Below, piece by piece: positions 34,905-44,529 of a stretch of 64,000 nt of DNA. Every line of letters starts with the position of its first letter. Position 1 is the first letter of the stretch. This DNA comes from Methylotuvimicrobium sp018830325 (GTDB lineage: Bacteria; Pseudomonadota; Gammaproteobacteria; Methylococcales; Methylomonadaceae), in NCBI RefSeq assembly GCF_044788715.1, contig NZ_CP173170.1, forward strand, positions 3,658,001-3,722,000. The letters run 5' to 3'. A model generated the notes under the pieces. That model made no database searches, was not told the origin of the DNA, and worked only from the letters and a program-made list of their open reading frames with translations. A program made the position numbers and the translations under genes.

Positions 34905-35220
34905 ACGAGGTCAGGTTTAGCAATATAGCATTTCCTAAACTTTATCTTCATTGCCTCGCTTCAGGATATCGAACAAAGATTACATCAACATGAAATCTTG
35001 CTATCGGCCAATTGTAGTTTCATACAAGGTTTAGTACAGTTTTATCTAAGCCATTAACTATCAGCCTCTTGCTTGTATTTTCAATTGGGTCTGCATGGCG
35101 CTTGGCGTGGTTTTTCCCCTAGTTTGCGGCATTTTGCTGGAAAAGTACGCGGGTTTTTTGGTTTTTTTTACAATGGGACCGAGGCGACAGTGTTGTTTGT
35201 GCCGTGTGTACTTGCGGCGA
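34905..35220. repeat. R5 repeat
   Basis: Begins ACGAGGTCAGGTTTAGC and ends at CTTGCGGCGAATAAGGGGTC, so J-motif sequence lies at both ends, followed directly by an R2 copy at 35237. Confidence 0.7.
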
Positions 35221-35236
35221 ATAAGGGGTCAGGTTC

Positions 35237-35516
35237 TGAGGTATCCCCACGAAATAGCCAAATAAAACAATTTTTTGGCTGAAAATTGGTTGATAGATAT
35301 ATTTATTTTTTATCATCGTTCCTACGCTCTGCGCCACTGCCATTAAGTTAAGCCGTCACAGAGATAAGTAATGCTTGCATTCAGGCTCTAATGTGCCTCA
35401 AAAGCTTGCCATCCATGGCACTGGATTCCGCCAGTCCATGGCGGAATGACGGGTTTCCCTTAACTTAATGGCAGTGATGCTCTGCGTGGGAACGAGCGTT
35501 TTGTGGGGATACCTCA
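35237..35516. repeat. R2 element (280 bp) with nested R1
   Basis: TGAGGTATCCCCAC ends, R1 at 35335-35476. It is flanked by GGGGTCAGGT on the left and GGGTCAGGTTACTTTTTC on the right. 35517-35797 has a GATATCGCGATC hairpin copy and nothing else recognisable. Confidence 0.8.
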
Positions 35517-35797
35517 GGGTCAGGTTACTTTTTCAAGAATTAACTGGCTTGAGAGTAAAGCAACTATTCAGTCCCCCTCTTTGAAAAAGACGACTGCATG
35601 GGCGCAGGAAGGTAGGGCATCAATAGTAGGCGCTTTAAGCGACAACTATCCTGATATAGGGGGCTTTTTAGCCAATGCGGTTCGATAGCGGCGGTTGTTA
35701 CCCGCCGTTCTTGGCTTCGATATCGCGATCTGAGGATCGCTCCCACAGGTGGGGGCAATGGTGTGCGATGCGCACACGACTGCTAAGCCTGCTAATT

Positions 35798-36937
35798 TCA
35801 AGACGCATCGAGCAAAGTTTGAACGATTTTTTCGCAGGCATGGCCGTCGCCGTAAGGATTGTGTGCTTTGGACATGCGCTTGTAGACTTCGCCGTCCAAT
35901 AGTACTTTTTCGACGCCGCTGACGATTTTTGCTTTATCGGTACCGACCAATAAAACGGTGCCGGCATCGACTGCTTCGGGTCTTTCGGTCACTTCGCGCA
36001 TCACCAATACCGGTTTACCCAGCGAAGGACCTTCTTCTTGAATGCCGCCGGAATCGGTCAGGATCAAGTCGCTTCGGTTCATGATCCAGACGAACGGTTC
36101 GTAGTCGAGCGGCGCGATCAGGTAGACGTTATCGAGTCGGTCGAGAATTTCGTAGACCGGTTTTTGCACATTCGGGTTGAGATGAACCGGATAGACTAAG
36201 TCCCAATCCGGATGTTTTTGTGCCAGTTCTTTGATCGCATTGCAAAGATCGATGAATCCTTGGCCGAAATTTTCGCGGCGGTGCCCGGTAATCAAAATGA
36301 GTTTTCGGCTTGAGTCGCAAATGGTCTTAAACAGTGTTTCGCCGAATTTTTCCTGCCATACGCTATCCGGCTCGTTGATGACTTTGTCCCGGACGATCAG
36401 CAAGGCATCGATAACGGTATTGCCGGTTACGACGATGTTTTGCTCCGGAACGCCTTCGGCGAGTAGGTTGTTTTTCGAGGATTGCGTCGGTGCGAAGTGA
36501 TAATCGGTTATGCGTCCGACCAAAGTCCGATTCGCTTCTTCGGGAAACGGCGCTCTAAGGTTGCCGGTTCTCAACCCCGCTTCGACGTGGCCCAGCTTGA
36601 TATTTTGGTAGAACGCGGCCAGTCCCGCGGCAAAACAGGTGGTGGTGTCGCCGTGTACCAGCACGATGTCCGGCTGCGCTTCGCGTAATACGTCGCGTAA
36701 GCCTAACAGCACTTTCGAGGTGATGTCGAAGAGGTCTTGATTCGGCGCCATCAGGTCTAAATCGTAATCGGGTTTAATGTCAAACAAGTTGAGCACTTGA
36801 TCGAGCATCTGCCGATGTTGGGCGGTCACGCATACGAGGGATTCCAAACCTTCGGCTTGTTGTAGAGCCAATACGACAGGCGCCATTTTAATCGCTTCCG
36901 GCCGGGTGCCGAAAACGGTCAGGATCTTTTTGGTCAT
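35798..36937 (-). CDS. wecB: UDP-N-acetylglucosamine 2-epimerase (non-hydrolysing)
   Basis: 379 residues, normal length for WecB. It has TVFGTRPEAIKMAPVVLALQ, VHGDTTTCFAAGLAAF, KLGHVEAGLRTGNLRAPFPE, TGHRRENFGQG, LTDSGGIQEEGPSLGKPVLV and RPEAVDAGTVLLVG, all signature blocks. It interconverts UDP-GlcNAc and UDP-ManNAc for surface polysaccharides and would supply the WecG-like transferase at 15606-16340. The gene is apart from that cluster, after a repeat-filled gap, and is followed by sbcC on the same strand in reverse order (54 bp apart). Confidence 0.92.
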   Translation of the reverse strand: MTKKILTVFGTRPEAIKMAPVVLALQQAEGLESLVCVTAQHRQMLDQVLNLFDIKPDYDLDLMAPNQDLFDITSKVLLGLRDVLREAQPDIVLVHGDTTTCFAAGLAAFYQNIKLGHVEAGLRTGNLRAPFPEEANRTLVGRITDYHFAPTQSSKNNLLAEGVPEQNIVVTGNTVIDALLIVRDKVINEPDSVWQEKFGETLFKTICDSSRKLILITGHRRENFGQGFIDLCNAIKELAQKHPDWDLVYPVHLNPNVQKPVYEILDRLDNVYLIAPLDYEPFVWIMNRSDLILTDSGGIQEEGPSLGKPVLVMREVTERPEAVDAGTVLLVGTDKAKIVSGVEKVLLDGEVYKRMSKAHNPYGDGHACEKIVQTLLDAS

Positions 36938-36991
36938 AAAATGATTATGTGATGGGTTTGCTGTAATTGATTGAGAACACGCTTTTTCGTT

Positions 36992-39900
36992 TTAAAAGGC
37001 GACTTCTTGATCGGGTACGCTTTTCAGTATACTCATGCCGTTCGGTTTTTTAGCCATTTGCAATTGGGCTTTGATGCGCTTTTGCACCGCTTCGACATGC
37101 GAGATCACGCCGACCTTTTTACCGTGCTTCTGCAAGCCTTCCAGGGTCGAAATCACGACATACAGGGTTTCGGCATCCAGGGTACCGAAGCCTTCGTCGA
37201 GAAATAGCGAATCGACCGAACGCCCGTTGCCGGCCAGTTCGGAAAGTCCCAGCGCCAAGGCTAAGCTCACGACAAAACTTTCGCCGCCGGACAAGGATTT
37301 CGGCAATCGACGGTTGTTGTTTTGATACGTGTCTTCGATTTCGAGCGCTAAGCCCTGCTCGCTCGGCATTTGCCGTAAATAATAGCGTCCGCTGATTTTT
37401 TCGAGCACTTGATTGGCTTGGGCCAATAATTTATCGGCCATTTTAATTTGCACGCGCCGACGGAATACGGCGCCGTTTTCTTCGTCGATACGTTTAACTT
37501 CCAGCAAGCATTCGTCGACGATTTCTTGCTGCGCAGTCAGTTTAGTCGACAATACGTCGAATTGTTGCCGCATCGCCAGGTTTTTGCCGAGCATCGCTTC
37601 CAAACGGGCGGCTTCTTGTCGGGTAATGTCGATTTTTTCGTCGATACCTCGTATGCGAATGACGATATCTTCGACGGTCTGGGTGGTCAATGCCAACGCT
37701 TGTTCGGCCGCTAATTCGGCCTGGGTATTTTCCAGCCGGGTTGCAAGATCAGCCAATTCGCTTTGCAATACCGACATGCGCTGCTCGAGCTCCGGCCCGC
37801 GCGCAATCAAGTGCAGCAATTCGATAACTTCGTCGACCCGCATGGCTTCATATTTTGTGCCGACTAGTCTTTCGCGGAAAACTTCGCGCATTCGCGCCGC
37901 TTCGGCGGTCTGTTGGCCGATCAGTTTTTCCTTGTCTGCAATCAGTTTTTGTTTTTCGATCAATGCCAGATGCAAGCCGGCGGTTTCTTCTTGCTGCAGT
38001 TGCGTGCCGGCGGCGGCAATTTTTTCGGATAGTTGCGCAATTTTTCGATTGCTGGCGTCGATCTTTTCGGTAATCGCGGCGATTTCGTCAGTCAGCCCCT
38101 TGCGGCGCAATTGATAGGTTTGATATTCCTGACGGCGCTGATTCAAGCGATCGTAAAAGGCGTCTTCCTTTCCTTTGGCGGGCATTTTTTCGCCGACTAA
38201 GTCCAATTGATGCAACACCTTCGCGGTTAATTCCTGCTCGTCCTTGCGGCATTTTTCGAGAGTTTGTTCCAATTCTTTCAGTTCTTGAGGGCGGCTTTGC
38301 CACTCTTGATCGAGCTGTTTAGCATTTTCCTGCAAACGGCCGATCATCGCTTCGTGCCGAGCCATCAATTCTTTGATTTTGTCGATACGCCTGGCTTGCA
38401 CGCGATATTGTTGCGCTAGCTTGGTGATATTTTTTAATTCGATCGTTTCAGTTTTCAAAAAGCGCTTGATCGCCCGCGAATTGTTGATTTCCATATCGTC
38501 GTTGGCCGCATTCAGGCGGTTACACAAGGTCAACCATTGCGAGCGTAATAATTCGATGCGTTGACGCTTGGCTTTGCTGCCTTCAAGCCGTTTCTCGGTC
38601 AATTTGGCTTCTTGTTCGAGGCGTTCGGACGCCGCGACCAAGGATTGGATTTTTGCGCGCTGATCGGCCAGTGCGCGCTTGGAGTCGCCGATTTTCGGTG
38701 GCCGAATGACATACGGGTGATCCAGCGCGCCGCATAACGGACATGGCTTGCCGTCTTCAAGATGGACGCGCTCGTCCGCCAGCCTGGCAAGTATTGTCTC
38801 GTTCGCTACTGCTTTTTCGAGCGTCAATCTGATATTGTCTTCGCGCATGATGTCGTCTTTGTACTGCGCTAATTCAGCTTGTAAGTCGTCCAGCGTTTTT
38901 TCTTCCTTCGCTTTGCCGAAGCCGAAGAAACTAAAGCGTCCGCCGGTTAGGCGCGCATGTTCGCGGCTTAGGTTGTAGAGGGACTGAAAGTCGGCCAAAC
39001 GCTCTTTTTGATCTTTTAAAAGCTCGTCGATTTCGGCCGCATCTCTACCGAGCGCCACGCCTTCGAGTTTTTGCTCATTGATTTGCAGCTTGAGCTTCAA
39101 ACGACCGATGGTTTTTTGGGATTTCTGAATTCTAGCCTGATGACCGCTAAGCGAGGCGCCGGTCGCTTGTACCGATTTGGCGGAACGCTTATGTTGTTCG
39201 GTCAACGATGCCAGTTCGGCGCGTAATTTTTTTAATTTGGCCGTTTCGGGAAAATTTTCGAGCAGGTTTTCATCGCTCGCGTTGAGTTCCAGCCATTCAT
39301 CGACCGTCGCCAAAATGCCCTGTTTTTGTTCGCGTTGGATTTCCAGTCCTCGCGTGACATCGGTTTCCAGATGCTTTTCTTGCGTGTGTTGCGAAATCCT
39401 AGCTTTTTGCGTTTCTATGGCGTGCTGCTGATCTTCAATCGACTTAGTCGGCGCCGCGCCAAGCGACTCGGGTTCTACGCCCGATAGGGCCAGTTTGTCC
39501 TGCAGTCGCTTGAGTTCGCTCCGGTAAGCATTTAACGTTTGCTTGCCTTGTTCGATGTCTTTTTCAAGCGTCTCGAGTTCGTCCGCGGCTTCTTTAAAAG
39601 CTAGGGCCTCCGGGTTTTCGGCAATTTGGGTTAATTGTTGCTGGGTTTGTTCGGCTTGGGTCTGCGTTTTTTGCTGTTGCTGGGTTAACGCGGTAATTCG
39701 TTTTTCCAGCGTTTCGATATTTTGCAACCAAACTTGCTGTTGTTTGAGTTCGTCGCGCTGTCCGCGAAATTCGCTTATTTGATCTTTGAAATCGGCCAAG
39801 TCGTGTTCGGAGGCCTCTTGTTTGGCGGGATCGAGCATATCCAATGCATCGATGTCTTGTTTGAGCGAGGCCAGTAACGCTTGTTCTTCATCGGCTTTGG

Positions 39901-40468
39901 CGATTACGGCATTTTTGTAGTCGGCGTAGATGTCGCTGCTGATGATTTTTTCGAGTATATCGAGGCGTTCGTTATCCAACGCATTCAAAAACGCCGCAAA
40001 ATCGCCTTGCGCGAGCATGATCGAGCGGGTGAAATTACGGAAATTCATGCCGGTGATTTCGGCGATTTTTTGACATACCGCATTGGGCGTTTCAGCCAGC
40101 AATTGTTCGCGGTCGTCTTCGATTTTTATCAATAGCATTTGCGGCGATTGCAAACGGCCGTTCGAATCTTGCCGTTCGCGTTGTACTTTCCAAGTCGAAC
40201 GGTAAAGGTTGTCGCCGACCGCAAAATCGACTTCGGAAAAGCTTTCCGCCGTTCGTTTGGTCATGACGTGCACAGCCGGCCGATCGAAACGAAAAGTCTC
40301 TCCGTAGAGACCTAAGGTGATCGCGTCGAGAATACTGGATTTACCCGACCCGTTCGGCCCTGTGATCGCGAATAAGCCGGAATCGCTGAACGGCGCCTTC
40401 CTGAAATCGACCTGATTATCGCCTTCCAACGAATTGATATTTCTAAATTTTATTTTGAGTATTTTCAT
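36992..40468 (-). CDS. sbcC: Exonuclease subunit SbcC (SMC-like ATPase)
   Basis: A 1158-residue protein: Walker A TGPNGSGKSSILDAITLG near residue 38, long coiled coils, a zinc-hook (KPCPLCGALDHP) near the middle, signature SLSGGESFVVSLALALG and Walker B DSLFLDEGFGTLD near the C-terminus. With SbcD it cuts hairpins and covalently blocked DNA ends, which suits a genome full of palindromes. No sbcD is visible beside it. A bidirectional gap of ~300 bp separates it from aas. Confidence 0.93.
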   Translation of the reverse strand: MKILKIKFRNINSLEGDNQVDFRKAPFSDSGLFAITGPNGSGKSSILDAITLGLYGETFRFDRPAVHVMTKRTAESFSEVDFAVGDNLYRSTWKVQRERQDSNGRLQSPQMLLIKIEDDREQLLAETPNAVCQKIAEITGMNFRNFTRSIMLAQGDFAAFLNALDNERLDILEKIISSDIYADYKNAVIAKADEEQALLASLKQDIDALDMLDPAKQEASEHDLADFKDQISEFRGQRDELKQQQVWLQNIETLEKRITALTQQQQKTQTQAEQTQQQLTQIAENPEALAFKEAADELETLEKDIEQGKQTLNAYRSELKRLQDKLALSGVEPESLGAAPTKSIEDQQHAIETQKARISQHTQEKHLETDVTRGLEIQREQKQGILATVDEWLELNASDENLLENFPETAKLKKLRAELASLTEQHKRSAKSVQATGASLSGHQARIQKSQKTIGRLKLKLQINEQKLEGVALGRDAAEIDELLKDQKERLADFQSLYNLSREHARLTGGRFSFFGFGKAKEEKTLDDLQAELAQYKDDIMREDNIRLTLEKAVANETILARLADERVHLEDGKPCPLCGALDHPYVIRPPKIGDSKRALADQRAKIQSLVAASERLEQEAKLTEKRLEGSKAKRQRIELLRSQWLTLCNRLNAANDDMEINNSRAIKRFLKTETIELKNITKLAQQYRVQARRIDKIKELMARHEAMIGRLQENAKQLDQEWQSRPQELKELEQTLEKCRKDEQELTAKVLHQLDLVGEKMPAKGKEDAFYDRLNQRRQEYQTYQLRRKGLTDEIAAITEKIDASNRKIAQLSEKIAAAGTQLQQEETAGLHLALIEKQKLIADKEKLIGQQTAEAARMREVFRERLVGTKYEAMRVDEVIELLHLIARGPELEQRMSVLQSELADLATRLENTQAELAAEQALALTTQTVEDIVIRIRGIDEKIDITRQEAARLEAMLGKNLAMRQQFDVLSTKLTAQQEIVDECLLEVKRIDEENGAVFRRRVQIKMADKLLAQANQVLEKISGRYYLRQMPSEQGLALEIEDTYQNNNRRLPKSLSGGESFVVSLALALGLSELAGNGRSVDSLFLDEGFGTLDAETLYVVISTLEGLQKHGKKVGVISHVEAVQKRIKAQLQMAKKPNGMSILKSVPDQEVAF

Positions 40469-40777
40469 TGACGAAAGACTGGGACCGGCAAATGACTTTT
40501 CATCGGGTCATTATAGCGCCGTCGGTTTGATTTTTCTCATGTTTGAATCGATCGCGGAATTTAGGGTACGGAAAAAATATCTTTCCGATGGTACCCACGG
40601 TCCTCCGTGAGAATCCATACCTTGGTTGCCGAAACAAGATCGGTATGCATTCCCACGCCGGAGCGATGGGAACGAGGAAAAATAATTAACCCTCAACATA
40701 TTCCCGAATATTTCGAGGGGACAATATGCTATTTTTATAGTCTATTAAAAAAATAACAATGCTTGAGGAAGCGCATC

Positions 40778-42916
40778 ATGTTGAAACCATTTTTGCATCG
40801 GTTACTGACTTTTATCTTCAAGGTCGAACTTAAAGGCCTCGATAACTATCATAAAGCCGGCTCCCGCGTAATGATCATTTCCAATCACACCTCGTTTCTC
40901 GACCCATTATTGCTTGGTGTTTTTTTACCGGACGATATTACCTTCGCGATCAATACGCAAATATCCGAACGCTGGTGGCTAAAACCGTTTTTGAAGTTGT
41001 CGAGAGTGTTTCCGATGGACCCGACCCATCCGATGTCGCTAAAAGAGCTAATCAATCATTTAAAGAATCCTACTAAAACGGTGATTTTTCCCGAGGGCCG
41101 CATTACAGTGACCGGCTCGGTCATGAAGATATACGACGGCCCGGGCATGGTCGCCGACAAATCGCAGGCAACCGTTTTACCGATTAGGATTAAAGGCGCC
41201 GAATACACGCATTTCTCGAAATTGCGTAACATCGTAAGACTTCGCCTTTTCCCGAAAATTACGATACAAATTCTTCCGCCGACCACAATAGAAGCACCTA
41301 ACGACTTGCGAGGCCGCCGTCGTCGTCATTTTTGCGGCCAAATTCTTGCCGATATCATGACCGATATGATGTTCGCGACGAGCCATTATCAGCAAAGCAT
41401 TTTTGCCGCGTTGCTCGAAGCGCGCAGTATTCACGGAGGCAAACACACGGTTGCCGAGGATCTCGAACGCAAGCCGTTATCTTACGACCGATTGATCACG
41501 GCGACGTTGTGTCTTGGCCACGTCTTGAAAAAAATTACCGTAACCGGGGAAAATGTCGGAGTCATGCTGCCGAATTCGACTAAAACATTATGTACGATTT
41601 TAAGTCTTCAGCTTTACGGCCGTACGCCGGCCATGCTGAATTTCTCGACCGGTTCGGCCGGCATGCTGTCGGCCTGCTCCACAGCAAAAATTAAAACCGT
41701 GCTGACTTCGCGCCGCTTTATTGAGCTAGCAAGATTAGAAGATGAAGCCGATCGATTAAGCCAACAGGTCGATCTGCTTTATCTCGAAGACTTAGCTAAT
41801 CAAATCACCCCGCTAAATAAACTTGTCGGCTTGGTTAAATGCAAAACCGCCAATATTTGGTATAAACACACCGAGTTCAGCTACGACAATCCTGCGGTGA
41901 TTCTATTTACCTCCGGTTCGGAAGGCACACCGAAAGGTGTCGTGTTATCGCATGCCAACATTCTAGCCAATCACAAGCAATTGGAGGCGAGGATCAATTT
42001 TAACGCGCAAGATGTCGTGCTTAATTTTCTGCCGATGTTCCATTCGTTCGGCTTTACCGTCGGCACGATGTTGCCGATATTGAACGGCATGACTACCTTC
42101 TTTTATCCGTCGCCGTTGCATTATGCAATCGTTCCTGAGATGGCTTACGAAATCAATGCCACGATCATGTTCGGCACCAATACGTTTTTAGCCGCTTATG
42201 CGAAAAAAGCCCATGCCTACGATTTTTACAACATGCGTTATGTCGTGGCCGGCGCCGAAAAATTGCAGGAAGGCACGCGGCAAATTTGGTCGGAAAAGTT
42301 CGGCATTCGTATTCTCGAAGGTTACGGCGCCACAGAAACCGCTCCGGTAACTTCGGTTAATACCCCGATGGAATTCAAGGCCGGCACGGTGGGGCGTTTC
42401 ATGCCGAAAATGGAATACAAGCTGGAGCCGATACCGGGTATCGATCAAGGTGGGCAATTGCATGTTAAAGGTCCCAATATCATGCAAGGTTATTTGCTGG
42501 CGAAAAATCCGGGACAACTGGTGCCGCCTAAGTCGGTTTACGGCGAAGGCTGGTACGATACCGGCGATATCGTCGATGTCGACGATGAGGGTTTTATTAC
42601 GATCAAAGGACGCAGTAAACGCTTCGCCAAAATCGCCGGTGAAATGGTTTCGTTGACTGTCGTCGAACAGTTAGCGACCAAGGCTTGGCCGGATGCGCTT
42701 CATGCTGCGATTACCCTACCCGACGAGAAAAAAGGCGAGCAGATTATTTTGCTGACCACGCAAAAATCGGCATCGGCCCACGATTTGGAAGCAGTTGCCG
42801 AAGGCGTTGGCAGAATCGCTTTACCGAAAAAGATAATGATTGTCGATAAGGTCCCGGTTTTGGCAAGCGGTAAGATCGATTATCCTGCGGCTACGGAGTT
42901 GGCTAAGGCTAGTTAG
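40778..42916 (+). CDS. aas: Bifunctional lysophospholipid acyltransferase / acyl-ACP synthetase (Aas-like)
   Basis: Start at ATG 40778 (MLKPFLHRLLTFIFKVELKG), with SD GAGGA 9 bp upstream; the TTG at 40763 is inside that SD. 712 residues. The N-terminal PlsC domain has ISNHTSFLDPLLLG (HX4D-like) and FPEGRITVTGS. The AMP-binding domain has LFTSGSEGTPKGVVLSHANI, EGYGATETAPVTSVNTP and GWYDTGDIVDVDDEGFITIK. It re-acylates lysophosphatidylethanolamine by the E. coli Aas precedent (719 aa). It ends in a (TTAGCGG)6 tract that contains the stop. Confidence 0.9.
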   Translation: MLKPFLHRLLTFIFKVELKGLDNYHKAGSRVMIISNHTSFLDPLLLGVFLPDDITFAINTQISERWWLKPFLKLSRVFPMDPTHPMSLKELINHLKNPTKTVIFPEGRITVTGSVMKIYDGPGMVADKSQATVLPIRIKGAEYTHFSKLRNIVRLRLFPKITIQILPPTTIEAPNDLRGRRRRHFCGQILADIMTDMMFATSHYQQSIFAALLEARSIHGGKHTVAEDLERKPLSYDRLITATLCLGHVLKKITVTGENVGVMLPNSTKTLCTILSLQLYGRTPAMLNFSTGSAGMLSACSTAKIKTVLTSRRFIELARLEDEADRLSQQVDLLYLEDLANQITPLNKLVGLVKCKTANIWYKHTEFSYDNPAVILFTSGSEGTPKGVVLSHANILANHKQLEARINFNAQDVVLNFLPMFHSFGFTVGTMLPILNGMTTFFYPSPLHYAIVPEMAYEINATIMFGTNTFLAAYAKKAHAYDFYNMRYVVAGAEKLQEGTRQIWSEKFGIRILEGYGATETAPVTSVNTPMEFKAGTVGRFMPKMEYKLEPIPGIDQGGQLHVKGPNIMQGYLLAKNPGQLVPPKSVYGEGWYDTGDIVDVDDEGFITIKGRSKRFAKIAGEMVSLTVVEQLATKAWPDALHAAITLPDEKKGEQIILLTTQKSASAHDLEAVAEGVGRIALPKKIMIVDKVPVLASGKIDYPAATELAKAS

Positions 42917-42954
42917 CGGTTAGCGGTTAGCGGTTAGCGGTTAGCGGTTAGCGG
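42913..42954. repeat. TTAGCGG x6 microsatellite
   Basis: Six perfect 7-bp units spanning the aas stop codon. A copy change would alter only the DNA after TAG. Confidence 0.9.
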
Positions 42955-43086
42955 AATTATGTGACATTTTGCGCTCCTTCCCAAGCTCTAGCTTGGGAAT
43001 GCAGAGACCGGAAGCTCTAGCTTCCCGAGACCTGCCCAGCCGATTGCATTTAGCTTAATTTCTGGTTACCAAGGCCCTCTGCTCGC

Positions 43087-43349
43087 CGTTATACACAAGT
43101 ATCGGTAAACTTGCTAAACAGCGTTCGTCGTATACCTGGAAACGGTGCTGTTTGATAAATCTGCGGATATTGAACATCAGTGGCTTCGAAATCGCGACGA
43201 AGGCGTCGCTCCCACAAGGGGGGCGGATGCTCTGTGGGAGCGATCCCCAGATCGCGATTTCGAAGTCGGGAACGTTGGGCGACAAAAAATGGTATCGAAG
43301 CCTCATTAGCTAAGATTGCAAAACAGTAATTTTTGACTTATGTATAACG
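43087..43349. mobile_element. R3 MITE-like element
   Basis: Terminal repeats CGTTATACACAAGT and ACTTATGTATAACG (imperfect) enclose 263 bp. The inner hairpin has CGAAATCGCGACGAAGGCGT / GAGCGATCCCCAGATCGCG. Flanks are GCTCG..GATGAG. Short hairpin repeats occupy 42973-43031 and 43355-43518. Confidence 0.75.
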
Positions 43350-43584
43350 ATGAGAGGTCCTCCGTGGGAAACCATACCTTGGCTGCAGACTCAAGATCGT
43401 TATGCATTCCCACGCTGGAGCGGTAGAAACGAAGATATACATCGGTTTCTCTTTCCCTTTGTACCGCGAAGCTAGAGCTTCACGCATCGGTTTCCCAAGC
43501 TGGAGCTTGGGAAACAGCGAATTTCTAATTTCTACTCCCCTTCCCCCGTTCACTACTCACTGCTTTCCGCTGACCGTTCTCAAC

Positions 43585-44175
43585 TCACCGCGCCTCCCCA
43601 ACAAAAGCTCGAACCAGAGCCCGCAAAGTTTCCTCTGCTTCTTGTAAAGACTCCTTATCAGGCCTGCCGTTAATCGACAATAAACAGACGCCGTGAATGC
43701 CGCCCCATAATGCATTTCCGATACGTTGGTTTTGTTGCGGGTTATTTTCCGGATGTAATCGGGCTATTTGCGTTGTAATAATTTCTTCCAACCGATTCAT
43801 TTTTGCCCGATACCAATCCGGAAAGTGCCCGCTGTCGACAAATCGATTACCGAATAACATCGACCATCGATTAAAGTTTAAACTGGCAAACTTCAAATAA
43901 GCTTTGGCTATTTCCTCTAAATCACGAGATGCCGAGCCAGTCTCAACTTTATTCAGCGCACTGGCGATCTCATCTAAGGTTTCAGCATTGACATGAAGAA
44001 CCAAATCGGCCATGTTTTCAAAAACCATATAGATACTACCGACGGTATAGCCGATAGTCATCGCGATTTTACGAACATTTAAGGCCGCACCACCCTGTTC
44101 GACAATAATTTGATTCGCCGCTTGCATAACCATTGCTTTGATCTCTTCCTGGCTATGTTCGTATCGTCTTGCCAT
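43585..44175 (-). CDS. TetR-family transcriptional regulator
   Basis: 196 residues. An N-terminal TetR HTH: EEIKAMVMQAANQIIVEQGG, LNVRKIAMTIGYTVGSIYMV with FENMADLVLHV. The variable C-terminal ligand domain (FASLNFNRWSMLF, GNALWGGIHGVCLLS) resembles the TetR_C group with the WGGIHG motif, common for lipid- or efflux-linked regulators. Its target is unknown; no adjacent efflux gene. Confidence 0.85.
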   Translation of the reverse strand: MARRYEHSQEEIKAMVMQAANQIIVEQGGAALNVRKIAMTIGYTVGSIYMVFENMADLVLHVNAETLDEIASALNKVETGSASRDLEEIAKAYLKFASLNFNRWSMLFGNRFVDSGHFPDWYRAKMNRLEEIITTQIARLHPENNPQQNQRIGNALWGGIHGVCLLSINGRPDKESLQEAEETLRALVRAFVGEAR

Positions 44176-44231
44176 AATGACTCTGATTTAAAAATTATAG
44201 ACGCTCGATCATTCCCACGCAGAGCACTCAT

Positions 44232-44493
44232 CGTTATACATAAGTCAACAATTACTGTTTTGCAATCTTAGCTAATGAGGCTTCGATACCACTTTTTGTC
44301 GCCCAACGTTCCCGACTTCGAAATCGCGATCTGGGGATCGCTCCCACAGAGCATCCGCCCCCTTGTGGGAGCGACGCCTTCGTCGCGATTTCGAAGCCAC
44401 TGATGTTCAATATCCGCAGATTTATCAAACAGCACCGTTTCCAGGTCTACGACGAACTCTGTTTAGCAAGTTTACCGATACTTGTGTATAACG
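44232..44493. mobile_element. R3 MITE-like element
   Basis: Ends CGTTATACATAAGT and ACTTGTGTATAACG; opposite orientation to 43087. The pair flanks the tetR gene. Confidence 0.75.
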
Positions 44494-44529
44494 GCGAGCG
44501 CAGAGCATGGGAACGATAAACAGCGTACC

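Noticed and set aside
43087..43349. R3 as replication origin or DnaA-box cluster
   Set aside because: Four dispersed copies with MITE-like ends and no dnaA/dnaN context; the TTATACACA text is only an end repeat.
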